Counted from the first letter of the stretch, positions 51,090 to 59,240 are shown. The stretch is DNA of 64,000 bases from Mucilaginibacter sp. OK098 (GCF_900142915.1 NZ_FRCM01000009.1:62001-126000); one strand, 5' to 3'. Notes: generated by a model not told the origin, from the sequence alone. Numbers and translations are program-made.

Positions 51090-51653
51090 ATGAACCCCGA
51101 ACAGGAAAAAGAACTGATACAGCAATGCCGCAACGACCCTGCCGCTTTTGGGCAGGTGTTTGATCTGTGGTATAAACCGGTTTTTGGGTATATTATGCGT
51201 CGTACGGCTGAATATGACCTGTCGAAGGATATTGCTGCCGAAACTTTTCTAAAAGCTTTTCTAAAAATAAACACATTTCAATGGCGGGGCATCAGCCTTT
51301 CGTCCTGGCTGTTTCGGATTGCCACTAACGAGCTTAACCAATATTACCGCAGCAGCAGGTATAAGCCGCAATCGTTACAGCAATTGCTGGAAAACCCTCA
51401 AATGGAAAAATTGCTACACCAGCAAGACGATGATGAGCGCGAAGCGATAGAAAAGGAATTGCAGGCTTTTAACGATTATAACCTGATCCGCACAAACCTG
51501 CTTAAGCTGGATATTAAATACCAGGAAGTAATAGCGCTGCGCTATTTTGAACAAAAAACAAACCGCGAAATAAGCGACATATTGGATAAAAATGAGGGGA
51601 CTGTAAAATCCCTGCTATCACGCGGCCTGGAAAAATTAAGAAATATGCTTTAA
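51090..51653 (+). CDS. ECF-family RNA polymerase sigma factor
   Basis: The product is 187 residues. Region 2 is DPAAFGQVFDLWYKPVFGYI then AAETFLKAFLKINTFQWRGI and SLSSWLFRIATNELNQYYR. Region 4 is KLDIKYQEVIALRYFEQKTN then REISDILDKNEGTVKSLLSR. ECF factors direct RNA polymerase to envelope-stress or similar promoters. The acidic stretch QQDDDEREAIEKEL links the regions. It is followed at 43 bp by a membrane-protein pair whose promoter shares a motif with its own, suggesting autoregulation. Confidence 0.93.
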   Translation: MNPEQEKELIQQCRNDPAAFGQVFDLWYKPVFGYIMRRTAEYDLSKDIAAETFLKAFLKINTFQWRGISLSSWLFRIATNELNQYYRSSRYKPQSLQQLLENPQMEKLLHQQDDDEREAIEKELQAFNDYNLIRTNLLKLDIKYQEVIALRYFEQKTNREISDILDKNEGTVKSLLSRGLEKLRNML

Positions 51654-51657
51654 CACT

Positions 51658-51684
51658 GCAACCAAATACAGGCTTTGCATTATA
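51658..51684 (+). promoter_or_regulatory. Candidate ECF promoter 2
   Basis: GCAACC at 51658-51663 and GCATTATA at 51677-51684 are separated by 13 bp, matching the motif upstream of the sigma gene. It begins 5 nt after the sigma stop codon and precedes the ATG at 51697 by 12 nt. Confidence 0.5.
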
Positions 51685-51696
51685 AGGGTAATTAAC

Positions 51697-52188
51697 ATGA
51701 AAGATAAAGACGAATTTTTAAAGAAAATGGAAAACTTACAGTTACCGGAAATTGATCCGCGCGAACATCCCAAAATGGTAAAAATGGCCATTATGAATGC
51801 AGAGCGCTCGGCTGCGTTTGGGGTATGGCTTATTGTTGTGCCCTGCTATTTTTTATTGTGTGTGCTTATGTATTATGGGTTTCACATCAGGGCCGGGTGG
51901 TTTGGTTCCATGTTTGCGCTTATAATGGGCCTTGAGAAAACCCGGGGCATGGGCTTTTTGGCGCCGGTATTGTTTTTTCTCCTGCCCTTAATCTGCGTCA
52001 TCATTAATATACTGGGCATAACACATATAAGCCATCAAAAGATTGATCCCGTACGAAGCAAGGTGCGCGAGTTCAACATCAGCCTGAGAATTAAACTTTG
52101 GAACATCGTGCTTATATTAATAAGCCTGGCCATATTATTTGCTTTTATAAGTTTTGTAATGACTGAATCAATATCCATTAAAAATTAA
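51697..52188 (+). CDS. Membrane protein, putative anti-sigma partner
   Basis: The product is 163 residues. A cytoplasmic N-terminal segment of about 38 residues (KDEFLKKMENLQLPEIDPRE, then HPKMVKMAIMNAER) is followed by four membrane helices. Proteins that hold an ECF factor at the membrane through an N-terminal segment often lie directly downstream of it, so an anti-sigma role is possible, but no anti-sigma motif is recognised. It is 5 bp before the next small membrane gene. Confidence 0.65.
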   Translation: MKDKDEFLKKMENLQLPEIDPREHPKMVKMAIMNAERSAAFGVWLIVVPCYFLLCVLMYYGFHIRAGWFGSMFALIMGLEKTRGMGFLAPVLFFLLPLICVIINILGITHISHQKIDPVRSKVREFNISLRIKLWNIVLILISLAILFAFISFVMTESISIKN

Positions 52189-52192
52189 TGCT

Positions 52193-52426
52193 ATGAAATT
52201 AAACTGGTTTACACGTAAAGGAATTATTTATTGGCCGGCATCGGTAATTGGCTGGGTAATATTGGTTATAGCAGCAGCATTTGCAATATATACATTTATT
52301 GATATTGACAGCCGTTCACATTCAGTAAGCGATACCCTTACAAATTTTGTGTTCAACCTGTTGCTGATCGGGTTGGTTTATACCATTATTGCCTATTTTA
52401 CGGAGGCGGGGAAGAAGGTTGATTGA
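52193..52426 (+). CDS. Two-helix membrane protein
   Basis: The product is 77 residues with two membrane helices (IYWPASVIGWVILVIAAAFA and TNFVFNLLLIGLVYTIIAYF) and a short loop of SRSHSV type between them. It begins 5 bp after the 163-residue membrane protein and is presumably part of the ECF-linked operon. No family is recognised; it could be an accessory to the putative anti-sigma protein. Confidence 0.6.
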   Translation: MKLNWFTRKGIIYWPASVIGWVILVIAAAFAIYTFIDIDSRSHSVSDTLTNFVFNLLLIGLVYTIIAYFTEAGKKVD

Positions 52427-52500
52427 GTTGGATTAGGTTGATTGAGTTTTTGTAATCCATCCTTGCTTTTTCTTTCGGACTTTACTGACTTTCGACTTTA
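52416..52500. repeat. Two repeat word families between genes
   Basis: GGTTGATTGAGTTGGATTAG with following words (52417-52448) overlaps the stop region of the preceding gene. CTTTCGGACTTTACTGACTT (52472-52491) follows. Both word types occur elsewhere in the window (5094-5232 and 9738-9849). No strong inverted partner is seen here. Confidence 0.65.
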
Positions 52501-52582
52501 CCCGATCCAACCCTAATTTTGTTAACAAAATACAAAATGTGGAAATTTTTAATATCCTCTTTTATATTCAAAAAAATATCCC

Positions 52583-52636
52583 TATACTTGCAATCCGATT
52601 TTTACGGGCTAAAAATCGCTTTAAGAGCTAAAAATC
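52583..52636 (+). promoter_or_regulatory. rplS leader with alternative hairpin
   Basis: TATACTTG at 52583-52590 is a -7-like element, with TTTT 19 bp upstream. CGATTTTTA (52596-52604) can pair with TAAAAATCG (52610-52618). GCTAAAAATC occurs at 52608-52617 and again at 52627-52636, just before the ATG at 52637. The second copy can pair with the same arm, which would cover the region beside the start codon. Confidence 0.55.
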
Positions 52637-52984
52637 ATGGATTTAGTAAAATTTGTTGAAGAACAATCAGTAGTAGTAAGACAACTTCCAACCTTTAAGG
52701 CTGGTGATACAGTAAGTGTACATTATAAAATCAGAGAAGGAAATAAAGAACGTATCCAGGTTTACCAGGGCGTTGTTATTCAGCGCAACAGTACCGGCAA
52801 TACCGAAACCTTTACCGTTCGTAAAGTATCAAACGGCATTGGCGTTGAGCGTATATTCCCTATCAACTCACCAAACATTGATAAAATTGAAGTAAACAGC
52901 CACGGTAAAGTACGTCGTGCTAAACTTTATTACTTACGTGCGCTTACAGGTAAAGCAGCCCGTATCAAGTCAAAAAGAGTTTAA
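52637..52984 (+). CDS. rplS: 50S ribosomal protein L19
   Basis: L19 sits at the interface between the ribosomal subunits. The product is 115 residues: PTFKAGDTVSVHYKIREGNK, then RIQVYQGVVIQRNSTG, TFTVRKVSNGIGVERIFPIN and SHGKVRRAKLYYLRALTGKA. Length and motifs are normal. It has its own leader and terminator and lies 1.7 kb from trmD. Confidence 0.97.
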   Translation: MDLVKFVEEQSVVVRQLPTFKAGDTVSVHYKIREGNKERIQVYQGVVIQRNSTGNTETFTVRKVSNGIGVERIFPINSPNIDKIEVNSHGKVRRAKLYYLRALTGKAARIKSKRV

Positions 52985-53024
52985 GTTCCCTAACCCCTTA
53001 AAGGGTGAATGGATTGATATATTA

Positions 53025-53057
53025 AAAAGCCTTTCTGGATTTTCCGGAAGGGCTTTT
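53025..53057. terminator. Terminator of rplS
   Basis: AAAAGCCTTTCTGG pairs with CCGGAAGGGCTTTT around a short loop, followed by T residues. It lies between convergent rplS and the Lrp gene and could serve both. Confidence 0.9.
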
Positions 53058-53083
53058 TTGTAAATTTTATTTTTGCCTGTAAA

Positions 53084-53542
53084 TTAAATAGCAATACTGT
53101 ACCCAACTTTTACCTTATCCATTACTACGTGGGTATAAAAGTGTTTTACATTGGGGTTATCCATCAGCCATTTTTTTGTGAATTCCTCGTATTGCTGCAT
53201 AGATAGCGTATTTACTATCATTATAAAATCATAAGTTCCTGTAACATAATAGCATTGCATTACTTCGCTTAGCTGCTGCATTGCCAATTTGAATTTTTCG
53301 ATCATCTGCGAGCTGCCCCGTTCCAGGATCACATCAACAATACAGGTTACTTCAATTCCGCCGGCCTTTGGCGAAACGATGGAAACATCCGCTTCAATTA
53401 TCTTCTCCTCCCTTAATCTTTTCAAGCGTCGTTGAACGGCAGATGGGCTGAGACCGACCATATCGGCTAGTTCCTCGGCGGTAAGCCTGTTGTTCTGTTG
53501 TACCAGGCGAAGGATATGTTTATCAAACTGATCTGTTTTCAT
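53084..53542 (-). CDS. Lrp/AsnC-family regulator
   Basis: The product is 152 residues: a helix-turn-helix (NRLTAEELADMVGLSPSAVQ and RRLKRLREEKII) and a RAM/AsnC ligand-binding domain (VTCIVDVILERGSSQMIEKF, later VTGTYDFIMIVNTLSMQQYE). Lrp proteins respond to amino acids. It is divergent from a RidA and aminotransferase pair, which it probably regulates. The specific amino acid is unknown. Confidence 0.93.
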   Translation of the reverse strand: MKTDQFDKHILRLVQQNNRLTAEELADMVGLSPSAVQRRLKRLREEKIIEADVSIVSPKAGGIEVTCIVDVILERGSSQMIEKFKLAMQQLSEVMQCYYVTGTYDFIMIVNTLSMQQYEEFTKKWLMDNPNVKHFYTHVVMDKVKVGYSIAI

Positions 53543-53667
53543 GCAGATTTAACGCGTTTATAGGGTCAAAAACACCTTTAAAACCCACTTAGCGGATGTA
53601 TTTGCGGGATTTCAACACGATAGTACAGGTAATTTTGGACATAAAGAAATTCAATCTAAAAACAAAA

Positions 53668-54060
53668 ATGAAATCATTTTTTTCAGCAGAAGCGCCTAAA
53701 GCAATAGGCCCTTACTCGCAGGCCATTCAAACCGGTAACTTATTATATTGTTCAGGCCAAACACCGGTTGACCCGGTTACAATGAAGATCGAATCGCCGG
53801 ATATAGAAGGTCAAACACAAAGAGCGCTTAAAAATCTTGAACTGGTTTTAATTGCCGCAGGTTTATCACTCTCAGATCTGGTAAAGGTAAATGTGTTTAT
53901 TACCGACATGGAACATTTTCCGAAAATGAATGCGGTTTATGCCAAAATGCTGGGAGATCATCGCCCGGCACGATCTACCATAGCGGTAAAAGGGCTGCCC
54001 TACAACGCCCTGGTAGAGATTGAATGTATTGCAGAGCTTAAAATTGACGTAATTATTTAA
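53668..54060 (+). CDS. ridA: RidA-family enamine/imine deaminase
   Basis: RidA hydrolyses reactive enamines and imines made by PLP enzymes. The product is 130 residues from the ATG at 53668; a longer frame to 53596 overlaps the divergent promoter. Motifs: KAIGPYSQAIQTGNLLYCSG, VFITDMEHFPKMNAVY, and HRPARSTIAVKGLPYNALVE with the conserved Arg. It lies 9 bp before a class V aminotransferase gene, consistent with removing its by-products. Confidence 0.95.
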   Translation: MKSFFSAEAPKAIGPYSQAIQTGNLLYCSGQTPVDPVTMKIESPDIEGQTQRALKNLELVLIAAGLSLSDLVKVNVFITDMEHFPKMNAVYAKMLGDHRPARSTIAVKGLPYNALVEIECIAELKIDVII

Positions 54061-54069
54061 ACCATTTTT

Positions 54070-55302
54070 ATGAAAACAGGTAACGAAAACCTATCCGGGG
54101 CTAACCAGCCTTTTACTGACGAAGAAATTCTCTCGTTCAGACAAGAAACCGAAGGCTGTTCAAATGTAATCCACCTCAACAACGCCGGGGCCGGCCTGAT
54201 GCCCGACCCGGTAACCCAATCAATAATTGATCACATTAAACTAGAGGCTGCCATTGGTGGTTATGAGGCGTCGGCTCTTAAAGCCGAATCGATAAACGGG
54301 TTTTATACCCAGGCGGCAAAATTGATCAACTGCAAGCCTGTTAACATTGCTTTTACTGCGAGCGCTACAGATTCATATACACGTGCACTGTCGTCCATTC
54401 CGTTTAATAAAGGCGATGTGATCCTTACCTCTAATGATGATTTTATTTCGAACCAGATCCAGTTCCTCTCCTGCCAAAAAAGGTTTGGAGTTAGGATAGA
54501 AAGGGTTAAAAATGCACCGGAAGGGGGGATTGACCTTAATGATCTTGACCATAAGCTTAAAACGCTTAAGCCACGTTTGCTCTCGGTTACGCATATCCCA
54601 ACCAACTCCGGCCTGGTTCAACCTGTTAAACAGATTGGGGAAATAGCATCAAATTACGATACCCTTTACCTGCTTGATGCCTGCCAGTCGATCGGGCAAA
54701 TGAAGCTTGACCTGGAAGAGCTGAAATGCGATTTTTTAAGTGTAACCAGCAGAAAGTTTTTGAGAGGGCCGCGGGGATCGGGATTCTTGTATGTGTCAGA
54801 CAAGGTGCTGGCCGATGGATTGGAGCCCCTGTTTATTGACATGCGTGGCGCCCAATGGATAGAGAAAGATATTTACAAGCAAGCAGATGATGCTAAACGG
54901 TTTGAGGACTGGGAGTTTGCATACGCGCTTGTATTGGGAAACCGCTATGCTATTGAATATTGCCTGAAGGTAGGTGAAGACAGGATTTGGCAGCGCGTTA
55001 AAACATTATCGGCCTATATGCGTCAAAAATTAGCTTTGATTGATAAAGTAAGGGTGTTAGACCGCGGACTGGAATTGGGCGGACTGGTTACATTTAATGT
55101 TGCCGGATCAGACCCGGTCTATTTAGCAGGGGAGCTGCTTAAACGAAAAATAAACGTGGTGCCCAGCTACAGGAACTTTGCTGTTATTGATTTTGACGAG
55201 AAAAATGTAAAGTGGGCCATCCGTGCTTCCCCGCATTATTACAACACTGTTGATGAGATAGATCAATTTATTGAAGCCGTAAAAGAAATAACTATAACAT
55301 AG
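54070..55302 (+). CDS. Class V PLP-dependent aminotransferase
   Basis: The product is 410 residues. The PLP-binding region includes VIHLNNAGAGLMPDPV at the N-terminus, YLLDACQSIGQMKLDLEELK with the cofactor Asp, and SVTSRKFLRGPRGSGFLYVS with the Schiff-base Lys. It resembles isopenicillin-N-epimerase or cysteine-desulfurase-like members, but the substrate is not clear. It is co-directional and 9 bp from ridA, so the pair likely forms an operon regulated by the divergent Lrp protein. Confidence 0.9.
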   Translation: MKTGNENLSGANQPFTDEEILSFRQETEGCSNVIHLNNAGAGLMPDPVTQSIIDHIKLEAAIGGYEASALKAESINGFYTQAAKLINCKPVNIAFTASATDSYTRALSSIPFNKGDVILTSNDDFISNQIQFLSCQKRFGVRIERVKNAPEGGIDLNDLDHKLKTLKPRLLSVTHIPTNSGLVQPVKQIGEIASNYDTLYLLDACQSIGQMKLDLEELKCDFLSVTSRKFLRGPRGSGFLYVSDKVLADGLEPLFIDMRGAQWIEKDIYKQADDAKRFEDWEFAYALVLGNRYAIEYCLKVGEDRIWQRVKTLSAYMRQKLALIDKVRVLDRGLELGGLVTFNVAGSDPVYLAGELLKRKINVVPSYRNFAVIDFDEKNVKWAIRASPHYYNTVDEIDQFIEAVKEITIT

Positions 55303-55351
55303 TAAATTTGATTTTCTGGCATGTAACTTATAAGGGAAATTAAAAACACCC

Positions 55352-55385
55352 CGGCCTTTCCTGATTTTCGGGAAAGGCTGTTTTG
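55352..55385 (+). terminator. Terminator of the ridA-aminotransferase unit
   Basis: GCCTTTCC (55354-55361) and GGAAAGGC (55371-55378) form a perfect 8-bp stem with a 9-nt loop, followed by TGTTTTG. It lies about 50 bp after the aminotransferase stop. Confidence 0.8.
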
Positions 55386-55453
55386 TGTTGCGTTTGGCTT
55401 GTTTTTATAAAACATATAGGACTGTTTTTGGTTAACAGATTACAGCAAATAGT

Positions 55454-57478
55454 ATGATAGCACAAGAATCCGGTCAATTGAAAAAAAAAGAATCGCCAGC
55501 TGCATCTAATCAGCTTGCAGGGCAGCTTTTTGATAGTTTACCAATTGCAATTTATACGTGCGATAAACAAGGTTTTATTACTTCATTTAACCAGGTTGCC
55601 GTAAAGCTATGGGGCCGTACACCCGAAATTGGCAAGGACCTCTGGTGTGGGTCATGGAAAATATTTCAGCTTAATGGCGAACCGCTGAACCTGGATAGCT
55701 GCCCTATGGCGCGCACCTTAAAAGAAGGCGTTGCCGTTGAAGGTGAAGAGATAATTATACAACGGCCCGACGGAGCCAGGCTTAACGTGCTGCCATACCC
55801 GGTACCAACCTTTAATGATGCGGGCGAATTGATTGGCGCAGTAAATACGCTGATAGACGTAACCGAACAAAGAAACAGCGAGGGCAAACAAGCCATGCTT
55901 GCCACCATCATCGAATCGTCAGAAGATGCGATAGTAAGTAAAACGCTTAACGGGATAATAACCACCTGGAATAACTCGGCAGAGCGGATGTTTGGCTACA
56001 GTGAGCAGGAGGTTATAGGAAAACATATTACGCTTATAATTCCAAATAACCGCAGGAAGGAAGAAGAAGAAATAATTGAGAAAATAAGGCAGGGCAAAAA
56101 GGTGGAACATTATGAAACATACCGGTTAACCAAGGCCGGGACGGAGATCCCGCTTTCGCTAACCATATCACCTATCCTGAACACAAAAGGGCAGGTTATA
56201 GGGGCCTCAAAAATTGCGCGTGATATAACCAGGCAAAAAATTGCCGAAGAAAATCTGCAGCGCTATGCTAACAACCTTGAAACACTGAATATTGTTGGCA
56301 AAATGATTTCGGAGCGATTGGCTGTACATGACATTTTACAACAGGTTACCGATGTTACCACACAGGTTACCGGTGCTGCTTTCGGAGCTTTCTTCTATAA
56401 TAAGTTTGATGAACACGGTGAATCGTACATGCTGTATACCTTATCGGGAGCACCCAGGGAAGCTTTTGAAAAATTTGGGATGCCCCGCAATACCGCTGTT
56501 TTTAGCCCTACTTTTAATGGTGAGGGTACAGTAAGGGTTGATGATATAACAAAGGACCCGCGTTACGGCAAAAACAGCCCGTATTTTGGGATGCCCAAAG
56601 GGCATTTACCGGTGGTAAGCTACCTGGCTGTGCCCGTAATTTCAAAAGCAGGGCCGGTAATAGGCGGCTTATTTTATGGGCACCCCGAAGCCGGGAAGTT
56701 TACCAGCCATCATGAGGTTATTATTGAAAGCGTGGCAACCCAGGCAGCTATTGCGTTAGAAAACGCAAAGCTATACGAAGAGATTAAAAAGCTTAATGAT
56801 AAAAAGGATGAGTTTATAGGCCTTGCCAGCCATGAGTTAAAAACCCCGGTAACCAGCCTGAGCGGCTATTTGCAGATCATAAACCGGCGCCTGGCCGTTG
56901 ACGATGTAAATAAAAGTTTTATTGAAAAAGCCCTGGCGCAGATAAATAAACTATCGGACCTGATTTCAGACCTGCTGGATGTATCAAAAATTGAAACCGG
57001 GCAGCTCCCCTTTTCTTTCACCGGGTTCGACCTGTTGCAACTGTTGCACGAAGCTACCGAGATAATGCAGTATTCAACCAAAACACACAGGCTGGTATTA
57101 ACTTCGGAGCTTGATAAAATAATGGTTACGGCGGATAAGCAAAGAATTGAACAGGTGATCATCAACCTGTTGTCGAACGCTGTCAAATACTCACCGGGGG
57201 CTGACCTTGTTAACATCTCCGTATCAATGGCTGAAAATAAAGCGGTTGTTGCAGTGCAGGATTTTGGGCTTGGGATAAGTAAGGAGCAGCAGGAACGGAT
57301 CTTTACGAGGTTTTACCGCGTTGAAGACATGGCTAATCATATCTCAGGCCTTGGAATTGGCTTATTCATCAGCAAAGAGATCATCAGCAGGCATAAAGGG
57401 AGGCTGTGGATAGAGAGCGGAAAGGGCAAAGGTTCCACTTTCTTTTTCGAGATCCCGGTAGAACAGGATTTAACTTAA
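55454..57478 (+). CDS. PAS-PAS-GAF hybrid sensor histidine kinase
   Basis: The product is 674 residues, with no signal peptide or membrane segment. PAS (about 22-140), PAS (150-268, ending SKIARDITRQKIAE), GAF (280-440, VTGAAFGAFFYNKFDEHGES and VSYLAVPVIS), HisKA with His460 in GLASHELKTPV, and an HATPase domain with ADKQRIEQVIINLLSNAVKY and GLGIGLFISKEI. All kinase boxes are intact. No cognate regulator lies beside it, so it is an orphan kinase; cytoplasmic sensing through PAS and GAF is inferred. Confidence 0.94.
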   Translation: MIAQESGQLKKKESPAASNQLAGQLFDSLPIAIYTCDKQGFITSFNQVAVKLWGRTPEIGKDLWCGSWKIFQLNGEPLNLDSCPMARTLKEGVAVEGEEIIIQRPDGARLNVLPYPVPTFNDAGELIGAVNTLIDVTEQRNSEGKQAMLATIIESSEDAIVSKTLNGIITTWNNSAERMFGYSEQEVIGKHITLIIPNNRRKEEEEIIEKIRQGKKVEHYETYRLTKAGTEIPLSLTISPILNTKGQVIGASKIARDITRQKIAEENLQRYANNLETLNIVGKMISERLAVHDILQQVTDVTTQVTGAAFGAFFYNKFDEHGESYMLYTLSGAPREAFEKFGMPRNTAVFSPTFNGEGTVRVDDITKDPRYGKNSPYFGMPKGHLPVVSYLAVPVISKAGPVIGGLFYGHPEAGKFTSHHEVIIESVATQAAIALENAKLYEEIKKLNDKKDEFIGLASHELKTPVTSLSGYLQIINRRLAVDDVNKSFIEKALAQINKLSDLISDLLDVSKIETGQLPFSFTGFDLLQLLHEATEIMQYSTKTHRLVLTSELDKIMVTADKQRIEQVIINLLSNAVKYSPGADLVNISVSMAENKAVVAVQDFGLGISKEQQERIFTRFYRVEDMANHISGLGIGLFISKEIISRHKGRLWIESGKGKGSTFFFEIPVEQDLT

Positions 57479-57489
57479 AAGTCCAAAAC

Positions 57490-57972
57490 CTATTTAAATT
57501 TCTTCTGGATCCCGAAGTATTCATCGTTCAGGACTCCCTCGCCGTCAAAATCAATCAGGCCATTAAAGGTAGCATGGTCATTGCTGATCTTTACCTGCAC
57601 TTTTAATATGTTTTTGTCGGGTTTTAACTGTGTCATCGTAAGGGAATCTCCTTTTATGTTCCATGTTCCCGATGGCCGCCTAACCAGGCTGTCCTTCTTG
57701 TTCCTGTATTCCGAATAATAAGTGCCATCCTCCATAAAATGCGTGCGGATTGGTTTAATGCCAAGCCTGGCTTCCCAATTGGTACTATCGGCTTCCATGG
57801 TTGCAGCAGGTTTGTTTTTGTTATGGATGATGATTTTTACATACACATTCCGCCATTCGCCAATAAGCCGGCTGGTTAAGCTGTCCTGAACCGGCTTCCT
57901 GATTTTTGATATCGACGTAAATGCAATAAAACAAATTACTAACCCGGTAATGAGGTACAATATATTTTTCAT
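57490..57972 (-). CDS. Exported lipocalin-like small protein
   Basis: The product is 160 residues with an N-terminal signal or anchor helix (YLITGLVICFIAFTS). The rest has alternating beta-strand patterns (LIGEWRNVYVKIIIHNK, THFMEDGTYYSEYRN, SGTWNIKGDSLTMTQL) like small lipocalin-like or DUF proteins of Bacteroidota. No catalytic residues are visible. It is convergent with the PAS/GAF kinase gene and separated from the GDPD gene by a perfect hairpin. Confidence 0.7.
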   Translation of the reverse strand: MKNILYLITGLVICFIAFTSISKIRKPVQDSLTSRLIGEWRNVYVKIIIHNKNKPAATMEADSTNWEARLGIKPIRTHFMEDGTYYSEYRNKKDSLVRRPSGTWNIKGDSLTMTQLKPDKNILKVQVKISNDHATFNGLIDFDGEGVLNDEYFGIQKKFK

Positions 57973-58018
57973 GGCTGAATAGTTAAGTGTAACCTAAATA
58001 TCGTAAAATTTTTAAACT

Positions 58019-58060
58019 ATTAAGCGCCAATATTTATTGCTGTAAATATTGGCGCTTAAT
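58019..58060. terminator. Perfect 18-bp stem hairpin
   Basis: ATTAAGCGCCAATATTTA (58019-58036) and TAAATATTGGCGCTTAAT (58043-58060) are exactly complementary, with a 6-nt loop TTGCTG. On the minus strand it follows the GDPD gene by 86 bp and precedes the lipocalin-like gene. Confidence 0.85.
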
Positions 58061-58146
58061 AACGGATTTATACCCAGCAGGTCCCTTGCGGGTTTAAGCT
58101 AATCCATGAATTTGAAACAGGTGTTACTCTCTGCTAATAAAGCAAT

Positions 58147-58965
58147 TTACCTCAGCCCCTTCCCTTCCAGGTATTTTATTAAAGCGGGTGGGTTATCTGT
58201 TTGCAAACCCTTTAAGCCTATGGCAATTGCCTTATCCCAAACCGCTGGCCCTTCCATCGGACCTTGGGCATCGGGCCAAACAGGTAGATTAACCGAGGCC
58301 GCAAACGCAAGCATATCGCTTGTGTAGGTATTATAATTTCCGTCGAGCACATCCGGGTGATATGCATCAATAAACTTTTTCATGGCTCCGGCATCCTTAA
58401 CACTATCGGGTGTGCTCAGCATCAACGGCATGGTTGGGTCGGTTTTACGCCAGTCGGTAATCTGCGAAGCCTTATTGATATAAACCAGCACCTGTTTTTC
58501 CATATGGTATTGTTTTAATAAGTTAAGGGTTGCCGTTGCATCAGCGTCCTTAAAATCTATATAGATATAAATTTTATCCTTGCATAGCTCCAGGATATGC
58601 TCAAAAGTGGGAATACGGTAAGTAGCCGTATCTGGCTTGCTTTTAACCCTTATTTTAAGCTCCTTTACCTGCTGCAGGGTAAGGTCTTTGATCAACCCTT
58701 TGTTATCCGTCATCCGGTTTATGCTGGCATCATGAAGGCTGATGAGCTTTCCATCGCTGGTGGTTCGAAGGTCTATTTCAATATAGTCGGCGCCGTCTTT
58801 AATGGTTGCGGTATAGCCTTCCAGCGTGTTTTCAGGATAAACAGTATGATCGCCCCGGTGAGCAACAACAATATATTTATGCCTTGCTTTTGGTACAGGG
58901 TTGGATTGGCAATCAGCTTTAATTACCAGGAATAACAGGGCTAAAACTATGGTTATTAATTTCAT
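58147..58965 (-). CDS. Glycerophosphodiester phosphodiesterase
   Basis: The product is 272 residues with a signal peptide (residues 1-19, ending ADCQ). GDPD enzymes cleave glycerophosphodiesters to glycerol 3-phosphate and an alcohol. Motifs: VAHRGDHTVYPENTLEGY, DYIEIDLRTTSDGKLISLHD with catalytic Glu and His, and KIYIYIDFKDADA. It starts 3 bp after a truncated gene and lies downstream of SusD, so it is likely part of this nutrient-uptake operon. Confidence 0.93.
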   Translation of the reverse strand: MKLITIVLALLFLVIKADCQSNPVPKARHKYIVVAHRGDHTVYPENTLEGYTATIKDGADYIEIDLRTTSDGKLISLHDASINRMTDNKGLIKDLTLQQVKELKIRVKSKPDTATYRIPTFEHILELCKDKIYIYIDFKDADATATLNLLKQYHMEKQVLVYINKASQITDWRKTDPTMPLMLSTPDSVKDAGAMKKFIDAYHPDVLDGNYNTYTSDMLAFAASVNLPVWPDAQGPMEGPAVWDKAIAIGLKGLQTDNPPALIKYLEGKGLR

Positions 58966-58968
58966 GAT

Positions 58969-59169
58969 TTATTTTAGTGTGATGTAGGTTATCCCTTCTT
59001 TATCGCTGTTAAACTTTGAGTTGATGAGAGTAGAGTCAGCCCCCCTGTAAAGTTCCTGCCAGCGGAAGGCGTCAAGTGTAACAATTACTATATTTTGAGT
59101 TTTGGTGTTTTGTGCGTTTAGCTGCAGAAACATACCAATTGCGATTATAAGCAGGCTTAATTTTTTCAT
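58969..59169 (-). pseudogene. Truncated alkaline-phosphatase-superfamily gene
   Basis: From the ATG at 59169 this encodes 66 residues: a signal peptide (KLSLLIIAIGMFLQLNAQ) followed by NIVIVTLDAFRWQELYRGAD, the opening of phosphoglyceromutase-like or sulfatase-like alkaline-phosphatase superfamily proteins that normally run past 400 residues. It ends in a stop 50 residues after the signal peptide, then GDPD begins 3 bp later. I read it as a 5' remnant left by an internal deletion. A small functional protein is the alternative. Confidence 0.65.
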
Positions 59170-59197
59170 AGAAGTATATAAAAAGTTTGTAAACAAA

Positions 59198-59226
59198 GAA
59201 GCCACCCGGTTTTGGCGGATGGCTTC
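59198..59226 (-). terminator. Hairpin between susD and the gene remnant
   Basis: GAAGCCA and TGGCTTC form the outer stem, with CCGCC/CCGGG-type pairing near the loop. On the minus strand it is followed by TTTGTTTAC. It lies 14 bp beyond the susD-like stop. Confidence 0.7.
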
Positions 59227-59240
59227 CTGTAAAAGTGCAA

